DNA of 64,000 bases from Sphingobacterium yanglingense (GTDB taxonomy: Bacteria > Bacteroidota > Bacteroidia > Sphingobacteriales > Sphingobacteriaceae). The stretch covers positions 1 to 64,000 of the forward strand of contig NZ_SNYV01000020.1 of the NCBI RefSeq assembly GCF_004363245.1, read 5' to 3'. Each line of letters opens with the position of its first letter. Positions within the stretch are counted from its first letter, which is position 1. A program made the position numbers and the translations under genes. Shown in pieces: positions 26,359 to 35,146 of the stretch. The notes beneath the pieces are model-generated. The model saw only the letters and a list, made by a program, of their open reading frames with translations. It ran no database searches and had not been told where the DNA came from.

Positions 26359-26371
26359 TGTGTATATATTA

Positions 26372-26827
26372 CTATTCCCAAACCCAAATGTCTTCTTGGA
26401 ATACGAAGACTGAACTGTATTGTGAACGCAATACACGCATAAAATTATTTGCTTCAGTTCGGCTAGTAAAATCCCCCACTTTAACCCTATAGTTTGGTTC
26501 TTCGTAGTTTATATAACTATCCATATCTGTGTATTGGCTTCTAAAACGGCTTTGGGCAGCATAGGCATCATTCCGGTTGGAACCAGAGTATATCTGCACT
26601 CGGAAGCCCTTTCTCTTCACCCGGCTTGCTTTACTCTTATCTACCACCTTAGGGCCAAGACTAACCGTCCTCGTTGCTGTGGGATTGATTTCATGCTCTG
26701 CTCTGAAGTTTTGCAAAATTGCAATCAAGGTATCTCGAGATACTTCAACTACACCTGTTTGCTGTGCTTTGGCCGACAAGACCATTACTCCTAGAACAAA
26801 ACCTAAAATCAATCCTTTTCTCAACAT
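26372..26827 (-). CDS. Exported SPOR domain protein
   Basis: 151 residues with a signal peptide (cut after AKAQ near residue 21) and a C-terminal SPOR domain (about residues 72-150: FRVQIYSGSNRNDAYAAQSRF, then YRVKVGDFTSRTEANNFMRVL). SPOR domains bind peptidoglycan denuded of stem peptides, typical of septal proteins. It lies 11 bases downstream of secA and just before the M20 gene, all on the minus strand. Confidence 0.87.
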   Translation of the reverse strand: MLRKGLILGFVLGVMVLSAKAQQTGVVEVSRDTLIAILQNFRAEHEINPTATRTVSLGPKVVDKSKASRVKRKGFRVQIYSGSNRNDAYAAQSRFRSQYTDMDSYINYEEPNYRVKVGDFTSRTEANNFMRVLRSQYSSVFVFQEDIWVWE

Positions 26828-26838
26828 TATATTATTTT

Positions 26839-29800
26839 TTAAGCGTTTTTACCGTGACAGTTCTTGTATTTCAATCCTGATCCACAAGGACATTCGTCAT
26901 TTCTCCCAACAGTTTGCTCTTTCTTTATTGGCTGCGTTACCTGAGCAGTTCTAGTATCTACATCTTCTTCAGATACCCCTGTCGGCGAACTTAGTTCCTC
27001 CTTAGTTGCTACGACCTTTGGCTGTACAATTGGCTTTGCTTCTTGTACCTGTTGTGGTTGCTGCCCTGGGATTTCACCTTTGAATAGGAAACTCACTATC
27101 TCTTTATTCATACTTGCCAACATGCTCTTGAACAAGTTAAAAGCCTCCATTTTATAAATGATAATTGGATCTTTTTGCTCATAAACAGCATTTTGCACAG
27201 ACTGCTTTAAGTCGTCCATCTCCCTAAGGTGCTCCTTCCATGCCTCATCAATCAAAGCCAAAACTATTCCTTTTTCAAAAGAACGGAACACTTCAGCACC
27301 TTCAGTCTCGATCGCCTTCTTAAGATTAGTTGCAACTTGTATGCCACGAATGCCATCAGTAAAAGGAACAACGATATTTTCAATCATATCGCCTCGTTCT
27401 GCCATCACATTCGTCAATACCGGCAATGTTTGTTCTGCTAGATGTTTTGCTTTACTCTCATAGTGTGTAATCACCTGATCAAACAACTTATCTGTTAACG
27501 TAGCGATACTACTAGCCGTAAATTCTTGACTTGTTACTGTTGGATCTATCGCAAACAAACGAATCATTTCGATTTGGAATTCCTCGTAAGAACCACCTTC
27601 CTTCGATTCGGTTACCACATCTTCAACAACATCATAAATCGCATTATTCAAATCTACATCCAAACGCTCTCCAAATAATGCGTTTTTACGCTTAGTATAG
27701 ATTACCGTACGCTGTGAGTTCATGACATCATCATACTCCAACAAACGCTTACGAATACCAAAGTTATTTTCCTCCACTTTTCGCTGTGCACGTTCAATCG
27801 ATTTGGTCAACATACTGTGCTGCATTACCTCACCCTCTTCAACGCCCATCTTCACCATGATGTTTGAAATACGCTCCGAAGCAAACAAACGCATTAATGG
27901 GTCTTCTAATGAAACGAAAAACTGTGACGACCCTGGATCTCCTTGACGTCCCGCACGACCTCTCAACTGTCTATCTACACGACGGGATTCATGTCTTTCT
28001 GTACCCACAATAGCCAAACCACCAGCATTAATAACCTCTTCTGTAAGCTTAATATCCGTACCACGGCCCGCCATATTGGTCGCTATTGTTACCTGTCCTG
28101 GATGTCCAGCTTCAGCAACAATTTCTGCCTCCCTCTGGTGCAATTTCGCATTCAAGACGTTATGCTTAATTCCTCTCAACTTCAACATACGGCTCAATAA
28201 CTCCGAAATCTCTACAGAAGTAGTACCGACCAGCACTGGGCGTCCTTGTTCTGTTAGGTTTTGTATTTCTTGAGCTACCGCATTATATTTCTCACGTGCT
28301 GTACGATAGATAAAATCCTGTCTATCATCTCTCTGTATACCTTTATTCGTCGGTATCTCGACCACGTCCAACTTATAGATCTCCCAAAGCTCACCAGCCT
28401 CTGTAGAAGCTGTACCCGTCATACCCGATAACTTATGGTACATACGGAAGTAGTTTTGCAGCGTTACTGTCGCATAAGTTTGTGTTGCATCTTCTACCTT
28501 TACATTTTCTTTAGCTTCGATTGCTTGGTGCAGACCATCAGAATAACGACGACCATCCATAATACGTCCTGTCTGCTCATCTACAATCTTAACTTTACCC
28601 TCATCTACGATATATTGATCATCGCGTTCGAACAAGGTATATGCTTTTAATAACTGATTTATAGAGTGAATACGTTCTGCCTTTATAGAATAGTCACGCA
28701 ATAGTTCTTCTTTACGCGCAGCTTTTTCTTCCAATGTAGCTGTTGATTTTTCGATATCAGCAATTTCAGATCCCACATCTGGCAGGATAAAGAAACTTGG
28801 ATCTTCTCCAGAAGCCGTAATTAGCTCAATACCTTTTTCAGTAAGTTCTACCTGGTTATTTTTCTCATCGATAACAAAGAATAGCTCTTTATCGGCTTTA
28901 GGCATGTGCCGATTTTGCTCCTGCATGTAGTAATTTTCTACTTTCTGCAAAATCTGACGATGATTTCCTTCACTCAAGAACTTGATTAATGCTTTATTCT
29001 TCGGTAAACCTCTAAATGAGCGAAACAAAGCTAAGCCTCCCGCTTCAGGATCTACATCTCCTGCTGCAATAGCTTTTTTAGCTTCATTAAATACCGTATT
29101 GATATAGGCTTTCTGTGCATTTACCAAGCGTTCTATCCGTGGCTTCAACTGATAGAACTCATGCTGGTCTCCCATAGGGATTGGTCCAGAGATAATCAAT
29201 GGGGTACGGGCATCATCAATTAATACCGAGTCAACCTCATCAATCATTGCAAAATGCAATTTACGTTGCACCATTGCGTCTGGTGTTTGCGTCATATTGT
29301 CACGCAAATAATCAAAACCAAACTCATTGTTAGTCCCATATACGATGTCACATTTATAGGCATCGCGACGTTGTGGAGAGTTTGGCTGGTGCTTGTCAAT
29401 ACAATCTACACTCAATCCGTGGAACTCGAAAAGAGGACCATTCCACTCCGAGTCACGCTTAGCAAGATAATCATTGACAGTTACAATATGTACACCTTGA
29501 CCAGATAGTGCATTCAAATAAGTCGGCAATGTTCCTACTAAAGTTTTTCCCTCACCAGTCGACATTTCTGCGATTTTGCCTTGATGTAGAACTATACCAC
29601 CGATCAATTGTACATCATAGTGTACCATATTCCATTTAACCTCATTCCCAGCTGCTATCCAAGAATTGCTCCATAAAGCTTTATCTCCTTGAATAGTGAC
29701 ATTTGCCTTACGAGCGGCCAATTCCCGATCAAAATCTGAAGCCGTAACTTCCAGTACCGAATTTTCGGTAAGGCGTCGAGCCGTATCTTTTACAACCGCA

Positions 29801-30132
29801 AAAGCTTCTGGTAATATTTCTAACAATATTTCTTCAAGCTTCTTGTCTCGGTCTTTGTTCAATTTATCGATTTTCTCGTAAACTTCCGTTTTGGCCGCCA
29901 TGTCTGTTTCGGTACTTTCAGACTTGCTTTTTAAATCGGCAATCTCTGCATCGATTTCCTTTAAATAGTCCTGAATACGTGCTTTAAATTCGATTGTTTT
30001 GGCACGAAGCTCGTCATGTGATAAATTGGTTAACTTGCTATATTCATCTTTAACCTTATTTACATAAGGTTGGATAGCCTTAATATCACGTTCTGACTTG
30101 CTACCAAATAGTTTACTTAAGAATTTTAACAT
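26839..30132 (-). CDS. secA: Preprotein translocase ATPase SecA
   Basis: Motor ATPase that drives proteins through SecYEG. It has 1,097 residues, about 200 more than E. coli SecA; the extra length includes an insertion after residue 50 typical of Bacteroidota. Motifs: Walker A MSTGEGKTLVGTLP near residue 190, MIDEVDSVLIDDARTPLI, GMTGTASTEAGEL, NMAGRGTDI and GRAGRQGDPGSS. The C-terminus has a Pro/Gln-rich linker and the zinc-binding CPCGSGLKYKNCHG that contacts SecB and lipids. The minus-strand TAAATTTG at 30217-30210 could be part of its promoter. Confidence 0.97.
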   Translation of the reverse strand: MLKFLSKLFGSKSERDIKAIQPYVNKVKDEYSKLTNLSHDELRAKTIEFKARIQDYLKEIDAEIADLKSKSESTETDMAAKTEVYEKIDKLNKDRDKKLEEILLEILPEAFAVVKDTARRLTENSVLEVTASDFDRELAARKANVTIQGDKALWSNSWIAAGNEVKWNMVHYDVQLIGGIVLHQGKIAEMSTGEGKTLVGTLPTYLNALSGQGVHIVTVNDYLAKRDSEWNGPLFEFHGLSVDCIDKHQPNSPQRRDAYKCDIVYGTNNEFGFDYLRDNMTQTPDAMVQRKLHFAMIDEVDSVLIDDARTPLIISGPIPMGDQHEFYQLKPRIERLVNAQKAYINTVFNEAKKAIAAGDVDPEAGGLALFRSFRGLPKNKALIKFLSEGNHRQILQKVENYYMQEQNRHMPKADKELFFVIDEKNNQVELTEKGIELITASGEDPSFFILPDVGSEIADIEKSTATLEEKAARKEELLRDYSIKAERIHSINQLLKAYTLFERDDQYIVDEGKVKIVDEQTGRIMDGRRYSDGLHQAIEAKENVKVEDATQTYATVTLQNYFRMYHKLSGMTGTASTEAGELWEIYKLDVVEIPTNKGIQRDDRQDFIYRTAREKYNAVAQEIQNLTEQGRPVLVGTTSVEISELLSRMLKLRGIKHNVLNAKLHQREAEIVAEAGHPGQVTIATNMAGRGTDIKLTEEVINAGGLAIVGTERHESRRVDRQLRGRAGRQGDPGSSQFFVSLEDPLMRLFASERISNIMVKMGVEEGEVMQHSMLTKSIERAQRKVEENNFGIRKRLLEYDDVMNSQRTVIYTKRKNALFGERLDVDLNNAIYDVVEDVVTESKEGGSYEEFQIEMIRLFAIDPTVTSQEFTASSIATLTDKLFDQVITHYESKAKHLAEQTLPVLTNVMAERGDMIENIVVPFTDGIRGIQVATNLKKAIETEGAEVFRSFEKGIVLALIDEAWKEHLREMDDLKQSVQNAVYEQKDPIIIYKMEAFNLFKSMLASMNKEIVSFLFKGEIPGQQPQQVQEAKPIVQPKVVATKEELSSPTGVSEEDVDTRTAQVTQPIKKEQTVGRNDECPCGSGLKYKNCHGKNA

Positions 30133-30209
30133 AATTTTTTTTTATCTCTGTCCACATGCACAAAATTGAATCCAAAGACAAAACATAGGACATTTTGGCA
30201 CTAACCGGG

Positions 30210-30217
30210 CAAATTTA
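30210..30217 (-). promoter_or_regulatory. Possible secA -7 element
   Basis: TAAATTTG on the minus strand, 77 bases before the secA start codon. It matches TAnnTTTG but has no clear -33 partner. A leader of this length could allow secretion-responsive control as in E. coli, but I see no SecM-like gene. Confidence 0.35.
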
Positions 30218-30265
30218 CTTATTCGAAACGATAACTTTCACTCTTACAATGTATTTTTTTTATAT

Positions 30266-31153
30266 CTAGCCAAATCCCCCGTCTCTTTCTATTAAAAAGA
30301 TGTTTTTTTTAATCTCAGGGATCAATTGAAGAGCCTCAGCACGTTCAAACATAGTAGCTATAGCCGCTCTACCAATACCTCCCAAATCAATTGAATAGGA
30401 ATTCACATACAGTTCTATATGCTTATACATCACCGTTTCCTCCATCTCTTGAGCGTGACTGCGTATATATTCAATTCCGGACTTGGGATTGGCAAATGCA
30501 AATTCGACACTGTGACGTACCAAACGGTTAATCTTCTCTTTAACGTCTAATGGCAAATCCCGGCGAATCACAATACCGCCCAAGGGGATAGGACTATTGG
30601 TTGTCTTCTCCCAGTAGTCGCCAAGATCCACAACCTTATGTAACCCCTTCTCCTGATAAGTAAACCTATTTTCGTGAATAATCAATCCCAAATCAACTCT
30701 ACCATCCATTACCGCTTCTTCAATATCAGAAAAAACCAACTCTTGCTTATTTTGCAATTGGGGAAAAGCCAAGCCCAACAAAAAGTTTGCCGTTGTATAT
30801 TTACCCGGTATAGCTATCGCCAGATCCCTAAACTTATCCGGTAGGTCCTGACCTACATACTCCATTAGTTCTTCAGCTAACTCCTTATTTTTGGTAATAA
30901 GCAAGGGGCCTACACCAAAGCCTAGAGCACTACCTGCATCCAACAACTCATAGTCCTCGACAGCATAAGCAAAGGCATGATAACTCAGCTTTGTAATAGC
31001 TAATTCCTTCTTGAAAGCCTTTTGGTTCAGCGTCTCAACATCATGATATTCGACCTCAAACTCCAGCCCATATGTATCAATCTTTTGATGTATCAAGGCA
31101 TCAAATATATAGGTGTCATTGGGACATGGAGAATAACCTAAACTTAATTTCAT
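30266..31153 (-). CDS. mqnD: 1,4-dihydroxy-6-naphthoate synthase
   Basis: A 295-residue MqnD-like enzyme of the futalosine route to menaquinone, which converts cyclic de-hypoxanthine futalosine to 1,4-dihydroxy-6-naphthoate. It has the periplasmic-binding-protein-like fold of MqnA/MqnD: LGYSPCPNDTYIFDALI at the start, KLSYHAFAYAVEDYELL near residue 55, GFGVGPLLI near residue 80, and LGLIIHENRFTYQEKGL near residue 155 with the likely catalytic His. No other menaquinone genes are in the window. It ends the run surE, 86-residue protein, mqnD. Confidence 0.85.
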   Translation of the reverse strand: MKLSLGYSPCPNDTYIFDALIHQKIDTYGLEFEVEYHDVETLNQKAFKKELAITKLSYHAFAYAVEDYELLDAGSALGFGVGPLLITKNKELAEELMEYVGQDLPDKFRDLAIAIPGKYTTANFLLGLAFPQLQNKQELVFSDIEEAVMDGRVDLGLIIHENRFTYQEKGLHKVVDLGDYWEKTTNSPIPLGGIVIRRDLPLDVKEKINRLVRHSVEFAFANPKSGIEYIRSHAQEMEETVMYKHIELYVNSYSIDLGGIGRAAIATMFERAEALQLIPEIKKNIFLIERDGGFG

Positions 31154-31168
31154 TATTTTAAAATAGTG

Positions 31169-31429
31169 TTATACCTTTATTTTGACAGTAATTACCAAAA
31201 CCAACATCGCTATAAAAGTTACAAAAACAATTCCTTTAGCAAGTGATTCTTTTCCTGCACGATAAGTGAAGCGAACAATAATCAGGTTAATAAGAGCTGC
31301 AATCACATATAATGCAATAGGTTTATCCGAAAAATAGCTCGCCTGTATGCTGGTATAGTTAGATAGTACGTAGGCTAAAATAGGAGCGAGGGTACCTATT
31401 GCTCCTCCAGCCCAAAAAGAATCTTTCAT
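31169..31429 (-). CDS. Small three-span membrane protein, 86 residues
   Basis: 86 residues with three hydrophobic segments (about 7-25, 38-56, 62-84) and a polar loop after the first. The frame begins directly at the surE stop codon (no spacer) and ends 15 bases before mqnD, so it is probably translated from the same mRNA. I do not recognise a named family, and its function is unknown. Confidence 0.75.
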   Translation of the reverse strand: MKDSFWAGGAIGTLAPILAYVLSNYTSIQASYFSDKPIALYVIAALINLIIVRFTYRAGKESLAKGIVFVTFIAMLVLVITVKIKV

Positions 31430-32212
31430 TTAGCTTTTGAAATTAAATGCCCAAGAATTTAATTCTTGAATTGTATGATGTGCAGTCATATCATATTGCG
31501 TAGGCACTATAGAAACGTAACCGTTTTTTAAAGCAAATACGTCTGTATCTTCTCCTCTATCACTCCACTCAAACTGTCCCGTCAACCAAAAGTATTCCCT
31601 ATTATAAGGATCCAACCTATGCTCAAACTCTTCTATCCAATGACCGTTGGCCTGCCTGCATATTTTAATTCCTTTTATCTCCTTATCTATATGCGGAAAA
31701 TTAACATTCAAGAGCGTGCCTTTAGGTAATCCATTTGTTAACACTTGCTCTGCTATGGCCGAGATATAAGGCCTACAGTGTGAAAAGTCAGCACCATGTG
31801 AAAAATCATCCAATGAAAAACCAATAGAGGGTATTGCTTCAATAGCCCCTTCTACAGCGGCTGACATTGTGCCAGAATATAAAACATTAATCGAATAGTT
31901 TAAACCATGATTTACTCCTGACACACATAGATCGGGTTTCTCTCCTTTAAAAATTCGGTTTACTGCAAGTTTGACACAATCCACAGGTGTACCAGAACAC
32001 TTATACATCTCGACTCCCTCATATAGCTCTATTTTATCCAACCTCAATGGCTTTCCAATAGTTATTGCATGCCCCATTCCCGACTGAGGCCCATCTGGAG
32101 CTACAACAATCACCCGTCCCAACTTTTTCATTTCCTCCAACAAGACCTTTATTCCTGGGGCTGTTATACCATCATCATTCACAACGAGTATAGTAGGTTT
32201 CTTCTTTGTCAT
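31430..32212 (-). CDS. surE: 5'/3'-nucleotidase SurE
   Basis: A 260-residue metal-dependent nucleotidase acting on nucleoside 5'- and 3'-monophosphates. Motifs: the N-terminal ILVVNDDGITAPGIKVL with the metal-binding Asp pair near residue 12, VAPDGPQSGMGHAITI near residue 38, and CVSGVNHGLNYSINVLYSGT near residue 95. Normal length. It lies 21 bases after the FGE-like gene and directly before the small membrane protein. Confidence 0.95.
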   Translation of the reverse strand: MTKKKPTILVVNDDGITAPGIKVLLEEMKKLGRVIVVAPDGPQSGMGHAITIGKPLRLDKIELYEGVEMYKCSGTPVDCVKLAVNRIFKGEKPDLCVSGVNHGLNYSINVLYSGTMSAAVEGAIEAIPSIGFSLDDFSHGADFSHCRPYISAIAEQVLTNGLPKGTLLNVNFPHIDKEIKGIKICRQANGHWIEEFEHRLDPYNREYFWLTGQFEWSDRGEDTDVFALKNGYVSIVPTQYDMTAHHTIQELNSWAFNFKS

Positions 32213-32233
32213 ACTGCTAAGTTAGTAAATAAT

Positions 32234-33046
32234 CTAATCCCGTACCACACGGAATCCGAGATTACTAAAAGAAGCCATTGGGGCTACAGAACCTATAAAA
32301 ACAGTATTGAACGCGGCACAACTCGTCCTATTACACCACCAAGATCCACCTCGGGCATGAGCTACTTTACGTTCTTTGTCCTGCGGGAGTCGTCCTTCGC
32401 AAAACTCGAAGACATTTCCTAACACATCATATAGTCCCCATGGGTTGGCCTTAAAGCTTTTTACAGGTGCTGTATACATATAACCATCCGAAAAATCGGG
32501 CTTAAGATGGTCTTTTTTATGCCAGATATTTGCATAATCCACTATCTCTTCCTCGGAAGCTCCTGCAAAATATTTTCCCGTGGAACCCGCTTTCGCTGCA
32601 ACTTCCCATTCTTCAAAGGTTGGCAATCGTACCGCTGCCCATTTACAATATGCAATAGCGTCCCGATAAGAAATACATGTGACCGGGTGGTCCATCTTAT
32701 CTGCTATACCACCTCGGGATACACCATTTGGGAAACGCCAATATGCGGTACTGTCTTGTATCCACCTAAACTCCTCCAAGCCTGGTTCAAAAACCTGCGC
32801 ATTACAGTATCTTTCAGCAGTGGTCCTATACCCTGTAGCTTCTACGAATAGTAGAAAATCGGCATTAGTCAACTCTGTTGTAGCGATACTAAACTCTTTG
32901 ATAAAAACAGTTCGTTTCGGATTAAGGACAGCTCCCTTTTCCCCAACAGTATACGTTCCTTCTTTTATTCGAACAAAATTCATATCCTGTGCAAAAGAAG
33001 AAATAGTAAAAGCTATAAAGAACAGAAAAAGAACACTATTTTGCAT
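32234..33046 (-). CDS. Exported formylglycine-generating-enzyme-like protein
   Basis: About 270 residues with a signal peptide (cut after SSFA) and a full FGE-sulfatase (SUMF1-like) domain. The domain contains TELTNADFLLFVEATGYRTTAE near residue 55, HPVTCISYRDAIAYCKWAAVRLPTFEEWE in the middle and a terminal SNLGFRVVRD. Unlike most Bacteroidota members of this fold, it keeps two cysteines, GGSWWCNRTSC, at the spacing of the copper-binding active-site pair of true FGE. It may therefore oxidise a cysteine of a sulfatase or other target. The basic patch after the second Cys in classical FGE is missing. The start is placed at the ATG at 33046; a GTG lies at 33055. Confidence 0.82.
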   Translation of the reverse strand: MQNSVLFLFFIAFTISSFAQDMNFVRIKEGTYTVGEKGAVLNPKRTVFIKEFSIATTELTNADFLLFVEATGYRTTAERYCNAQVFEPGLEEFRWIQDSTAYWRFPNGVSRGGIADKMDHPVTCISYRDAIAYCKWAAVRLPTFEEWEVAAKAGSTGKYFAGASEEEIVDYANIWHKKDHLKPDFSDGYMYTAPVKSFKANPWGLYDVLGNVFEFCEGRLPQDKERKVAHARGGSWWCNRTSCAAFNTVFIGSVAPMASFSNLGFRVVRD

Positions 33047-33078
33047 CTGATTCACGCTATTTATTATTCCTATCGAAA

Positions 33079-33837
33079 TTATTTTCCAACGTCGCTTTTT
33101 TCTTTAAAGTAGCCCATCGCACGTTCTAAAATCAATGCTTCATTTGCCTTATTATAGTCAATATATGTCTCATAATTATAGGATTGCCCATATAACTTCC
33201 GATATGAAGTAGACTTTAGAAACTCTTCATATTCCCCTTTTTTCATCAGCAAAAGAAGCAAAGTCAATGCATCTTTATCTTTCTTATTACTTTCAAAATA
33301 AGTAATGATAAAGGGAATCATTTCCCATCCATTAATTTCGTCGATCACATCCTTGTAATTCACGCCCATCCGCTTGCTTCGTAAAGTAGACTCCTCTATA
33401 TAGAACATTACAGAGTCTCTATTCTCGCGCAAGAAAACTAGCTGTCGCTGGCTCCAGGCCTGTTCGTTTAATGTAGAAAGCAAATAGCCAAATACCTTTT
33501 GTTCTTCATTGGGCAACATAATCCGTATATCACAATTCTGCGAATATACTTCTGGATGAACCATCGTATATGTAAATTTTTCGCGTAGAGTCAACGATTT
33601 AAAATCAGCTGTAGATAGGGCCGAGAGTCCCATATCATCGTTATCATCAGACTTGATTTCGATTTTCTTGATCAAGCCCTTCACTTTATCAAGACCGTAG
33701 GGCGGAACCGTCATCTTCCTTCGGTATTCCCAATAGTCATAATCCGCCTTTGTGGGTTCATAAAGCGCCAAATCATCTTGTGCATAAGAAATCGCTACTG
33801 CACTTATACTGATCAAAACTGTTATTAAATATCTCAT
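33079..33837 (-). CDS. Unrecognised exported protein, 252 residues
   Basis: About 252 residues with a signal peptide (RYLITVLISISAVAISYAQ). The mature part begins with an acidic Tyr-rich stretch (ALYEPTKADYDYWEY). It is otherwise helical, with a REKFTYTMVHPEVYSQNC segment midway and a long C-terminal helical half. I do not recognise a family. The ATG at 33837 is chosen over one at 33852 because it opens the signal peptide. It lies 23 bases before the FGE-like gene on the same strand, so the two could act together. Confidence 0.7.
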   Translation of the reverse strand: MRYLITVLISISAVAISYAQDDLALYEPTKADYDYWEYRRKMTVPPYGLDKVKGLIKKIEIKSDDNDDMGLSALSTADFKSLTLREKFTYTMVHPEVYSQNCDIRIMLPNEEQKVFGYLLSTLNEQAWSQRQLVFLRENRDSVMFYIEESTLRSKRMGVNYKDVIDEINGWEMIPFIITYFESNKKDKDALTLLLLLMKKGEYEEFLKSTSYRKLYGQSYNYETYIDYNKANEALILERAMGYFKEKSDVGK

Positions 33838-33906
33838 AGCAATAGTAAACAAGTGACCTACTTGTCGAAAGTTTTTTCCGAAAATAAAATTAATGATTTC
33901 TTCTTA

Positions 33907-33932
33907 TTTTCCACAAAGGAATATGTGGATTA
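33907..33932. other. Paired inverted DnaA-like boxes
   Basis: TTTTCCACA (33907-33915) on the plus strand faces TGTGGATTA (33924-33932; reverse complement TAATCCACA). Each is close to the DnaA box TTATCCACA. They lie in the 155-base gap between nadD and the unknown exported gene. There is no U-run after the stem, so a terminator is less likely. Confidence 0.35.
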
Positions 33933-33992
33933 AGCCGAGGTCTATAGCGGAAGTATATTCACCATAGATCGAAACAAATGCGCCTGATAACA

Positions 33993-34574
33993 CTAGAGAT
34001 ACAGGCCCTTCTTATCTATAAATTCTAAAACACGATCGGGGACAAAAAACTTAACATCCTTTCTGCCCTTGATAGCGCTTCTTACAAAAGTAGATGACAA
34101 CTCCATCTGAGGTGTATCTGTCATTGTCACAGCTGGGTGATTCAACCATTCCCCAGCCTCATATTTTGGCCTTGGATAGACAAAAATCTGAAAGTCTCTT
34201 AACAGGATATCTGCATTCTTCCATTTGTGTAACCCCATTAGATTATCTTCTCCCATAATCAACACAAACTCCTTACTCGGATACCGTTCCCTCATGTAGG
34301 TCAGCGTATTTATCGTGTAAGAAGGCTGTGGAAGTCCAAATTCAATGTCACATGCCTTCAGCTTTTCTGCTCCTTCAATAGCGAGGTTCACCATCTCTAA
34401 GCGATCATACATATTGCCCAGACTTTTTTTGTCCTTAAAAGGATTCTGAGGTGACACAACAAACCATACCTCAGCTAGGTCTGTATATTGCGCCATATAG
34501 TTTGCAATAATCAGATGTCCTATATGTATCGGGTTAAAAGATCCGAAGAAAAGTCCAATCTTATTGCCTGCCAT
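33993..34574 (-). CDS. nadD: Nicotinate-nucleotide adenylyltransferase
   Basis: Adenylates nicotinate mononucleotide to deamido-NAD, a core NAD step. 193 residues. The nucleotidyltransferase motif is GLFFGSFNPIHIGHLIIANY near residue 7, with the HxGH signature. The FVVSPQNPFKDK loop follows near residue 38 and SSTFVRSAIKGRKDVKFFVPD with the second ISSTxIR-like motif near residue 160. Its ATG overlaps the gmk stop codon by one base (TAATG), so it is translationally coupled to gmk. Confidence 0.95.
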   Translation of the reverse strand: MAGNKIGLFFGSFNPIHIGHLIIANYMAQYTDLAEVWFVVSPQNPFKDKKSLGNMYDRLEMVNLAIEGAEKLKACDIEFGLPQPSYTINTLTYMRERYPSKEFVLIMGEDNLMGLHKWKNADILLRDFQIFVYPRPKYEAGEWLNHPAVTMTDTPQMELSSTFVRSAIKGRKDVKFFVPDRVLEFIDKKGLYL

Positions 34575-35143
34575 TATTTATCCAGAAAATCCAATACTAT
34601 TTTTTCCGCATCTTGACATGCTACATCCAGATCGAAGTTATTTAATATCACGTCAAATTTATCCGCGTAACTCAACTCCAATTCCGCTTTTGCAAAGCGC
34701 TCCTTCAGTTTCTCTTCTGAATCTGTACCACGTCCAGAAAGTCGTTCTTGTAACACTTCTAGCGATGGTGGGTTTACAAAAATCGCTAACGCTTCCTCTG
34801 GAAACTTAGATTTCAATCTTAATCCACCGACTACGTCAATATCAAAAATAACACTCTTTCCTAGAGACCATATACGATCCAATTCGGACCTCAGTGTTCC
34901 GTAATAAGTCCCAGAATAAACCTCTTCAAATTCTATAAATTCTTGCTTTGCTACCTTATGTAGAAACTCCTCTTTAGAAATGAAATAATAGTCTTTACCG
35001 TGTTCTTCGCTTCCTCTTGGCTCTCTGGTGCTCGCCGATATAGAAAACTCCAATTTGTCACTATATTTACTTAACAGATGTCTTACTATCGTTGTTTTTC
35101 CCGCTCCAGAAGGAGCAGAGAAGATTATCAATTTTTTATTCAT
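34574..35143 (-). CDS. gmk: Guanylate kinase
   Basis: Phosphorylates GMP to GDP with ATP. 189 residues, normal length. P-loop SAPSGAGKTTIVRHLL near residue 9, the GMP-binding SISASTREPRGSEEHGKDYYF near residue 35, the EFIEFEEVYSGTYYGTL segment near residue 70, and VIFDIDVVGGLRLK near residue 95. It is in the yicC-gmk-nadD operon, 3 bases after yicC. Confidence 0.97.
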   Translation of the reverse strand: MNKKLIIFSAPSGAGKTTIVRHLLSKYSDKLEFSISASTREPRGSEEHGKDYYFISKEEFLHKVAKQEFIEFEEVYSGTYYGTLRSELDRIWSLGKSVIFDIDVVGGLRLKSKFPEEALAIFVNPPSLEVLQERLSGRGTDSEEKLKERFAKAELELSYADKFDVILNNFDLDVACQDAEKIVLDFLDK

Positions 35144-35146
35144 AAC

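Noticed and set aside
33907..33932. Intrinsic terminator for nadD
   Set aside because: The stem is only 6 pairs and no U-run follows on the minus strand; the DnaA-box reading fits better.
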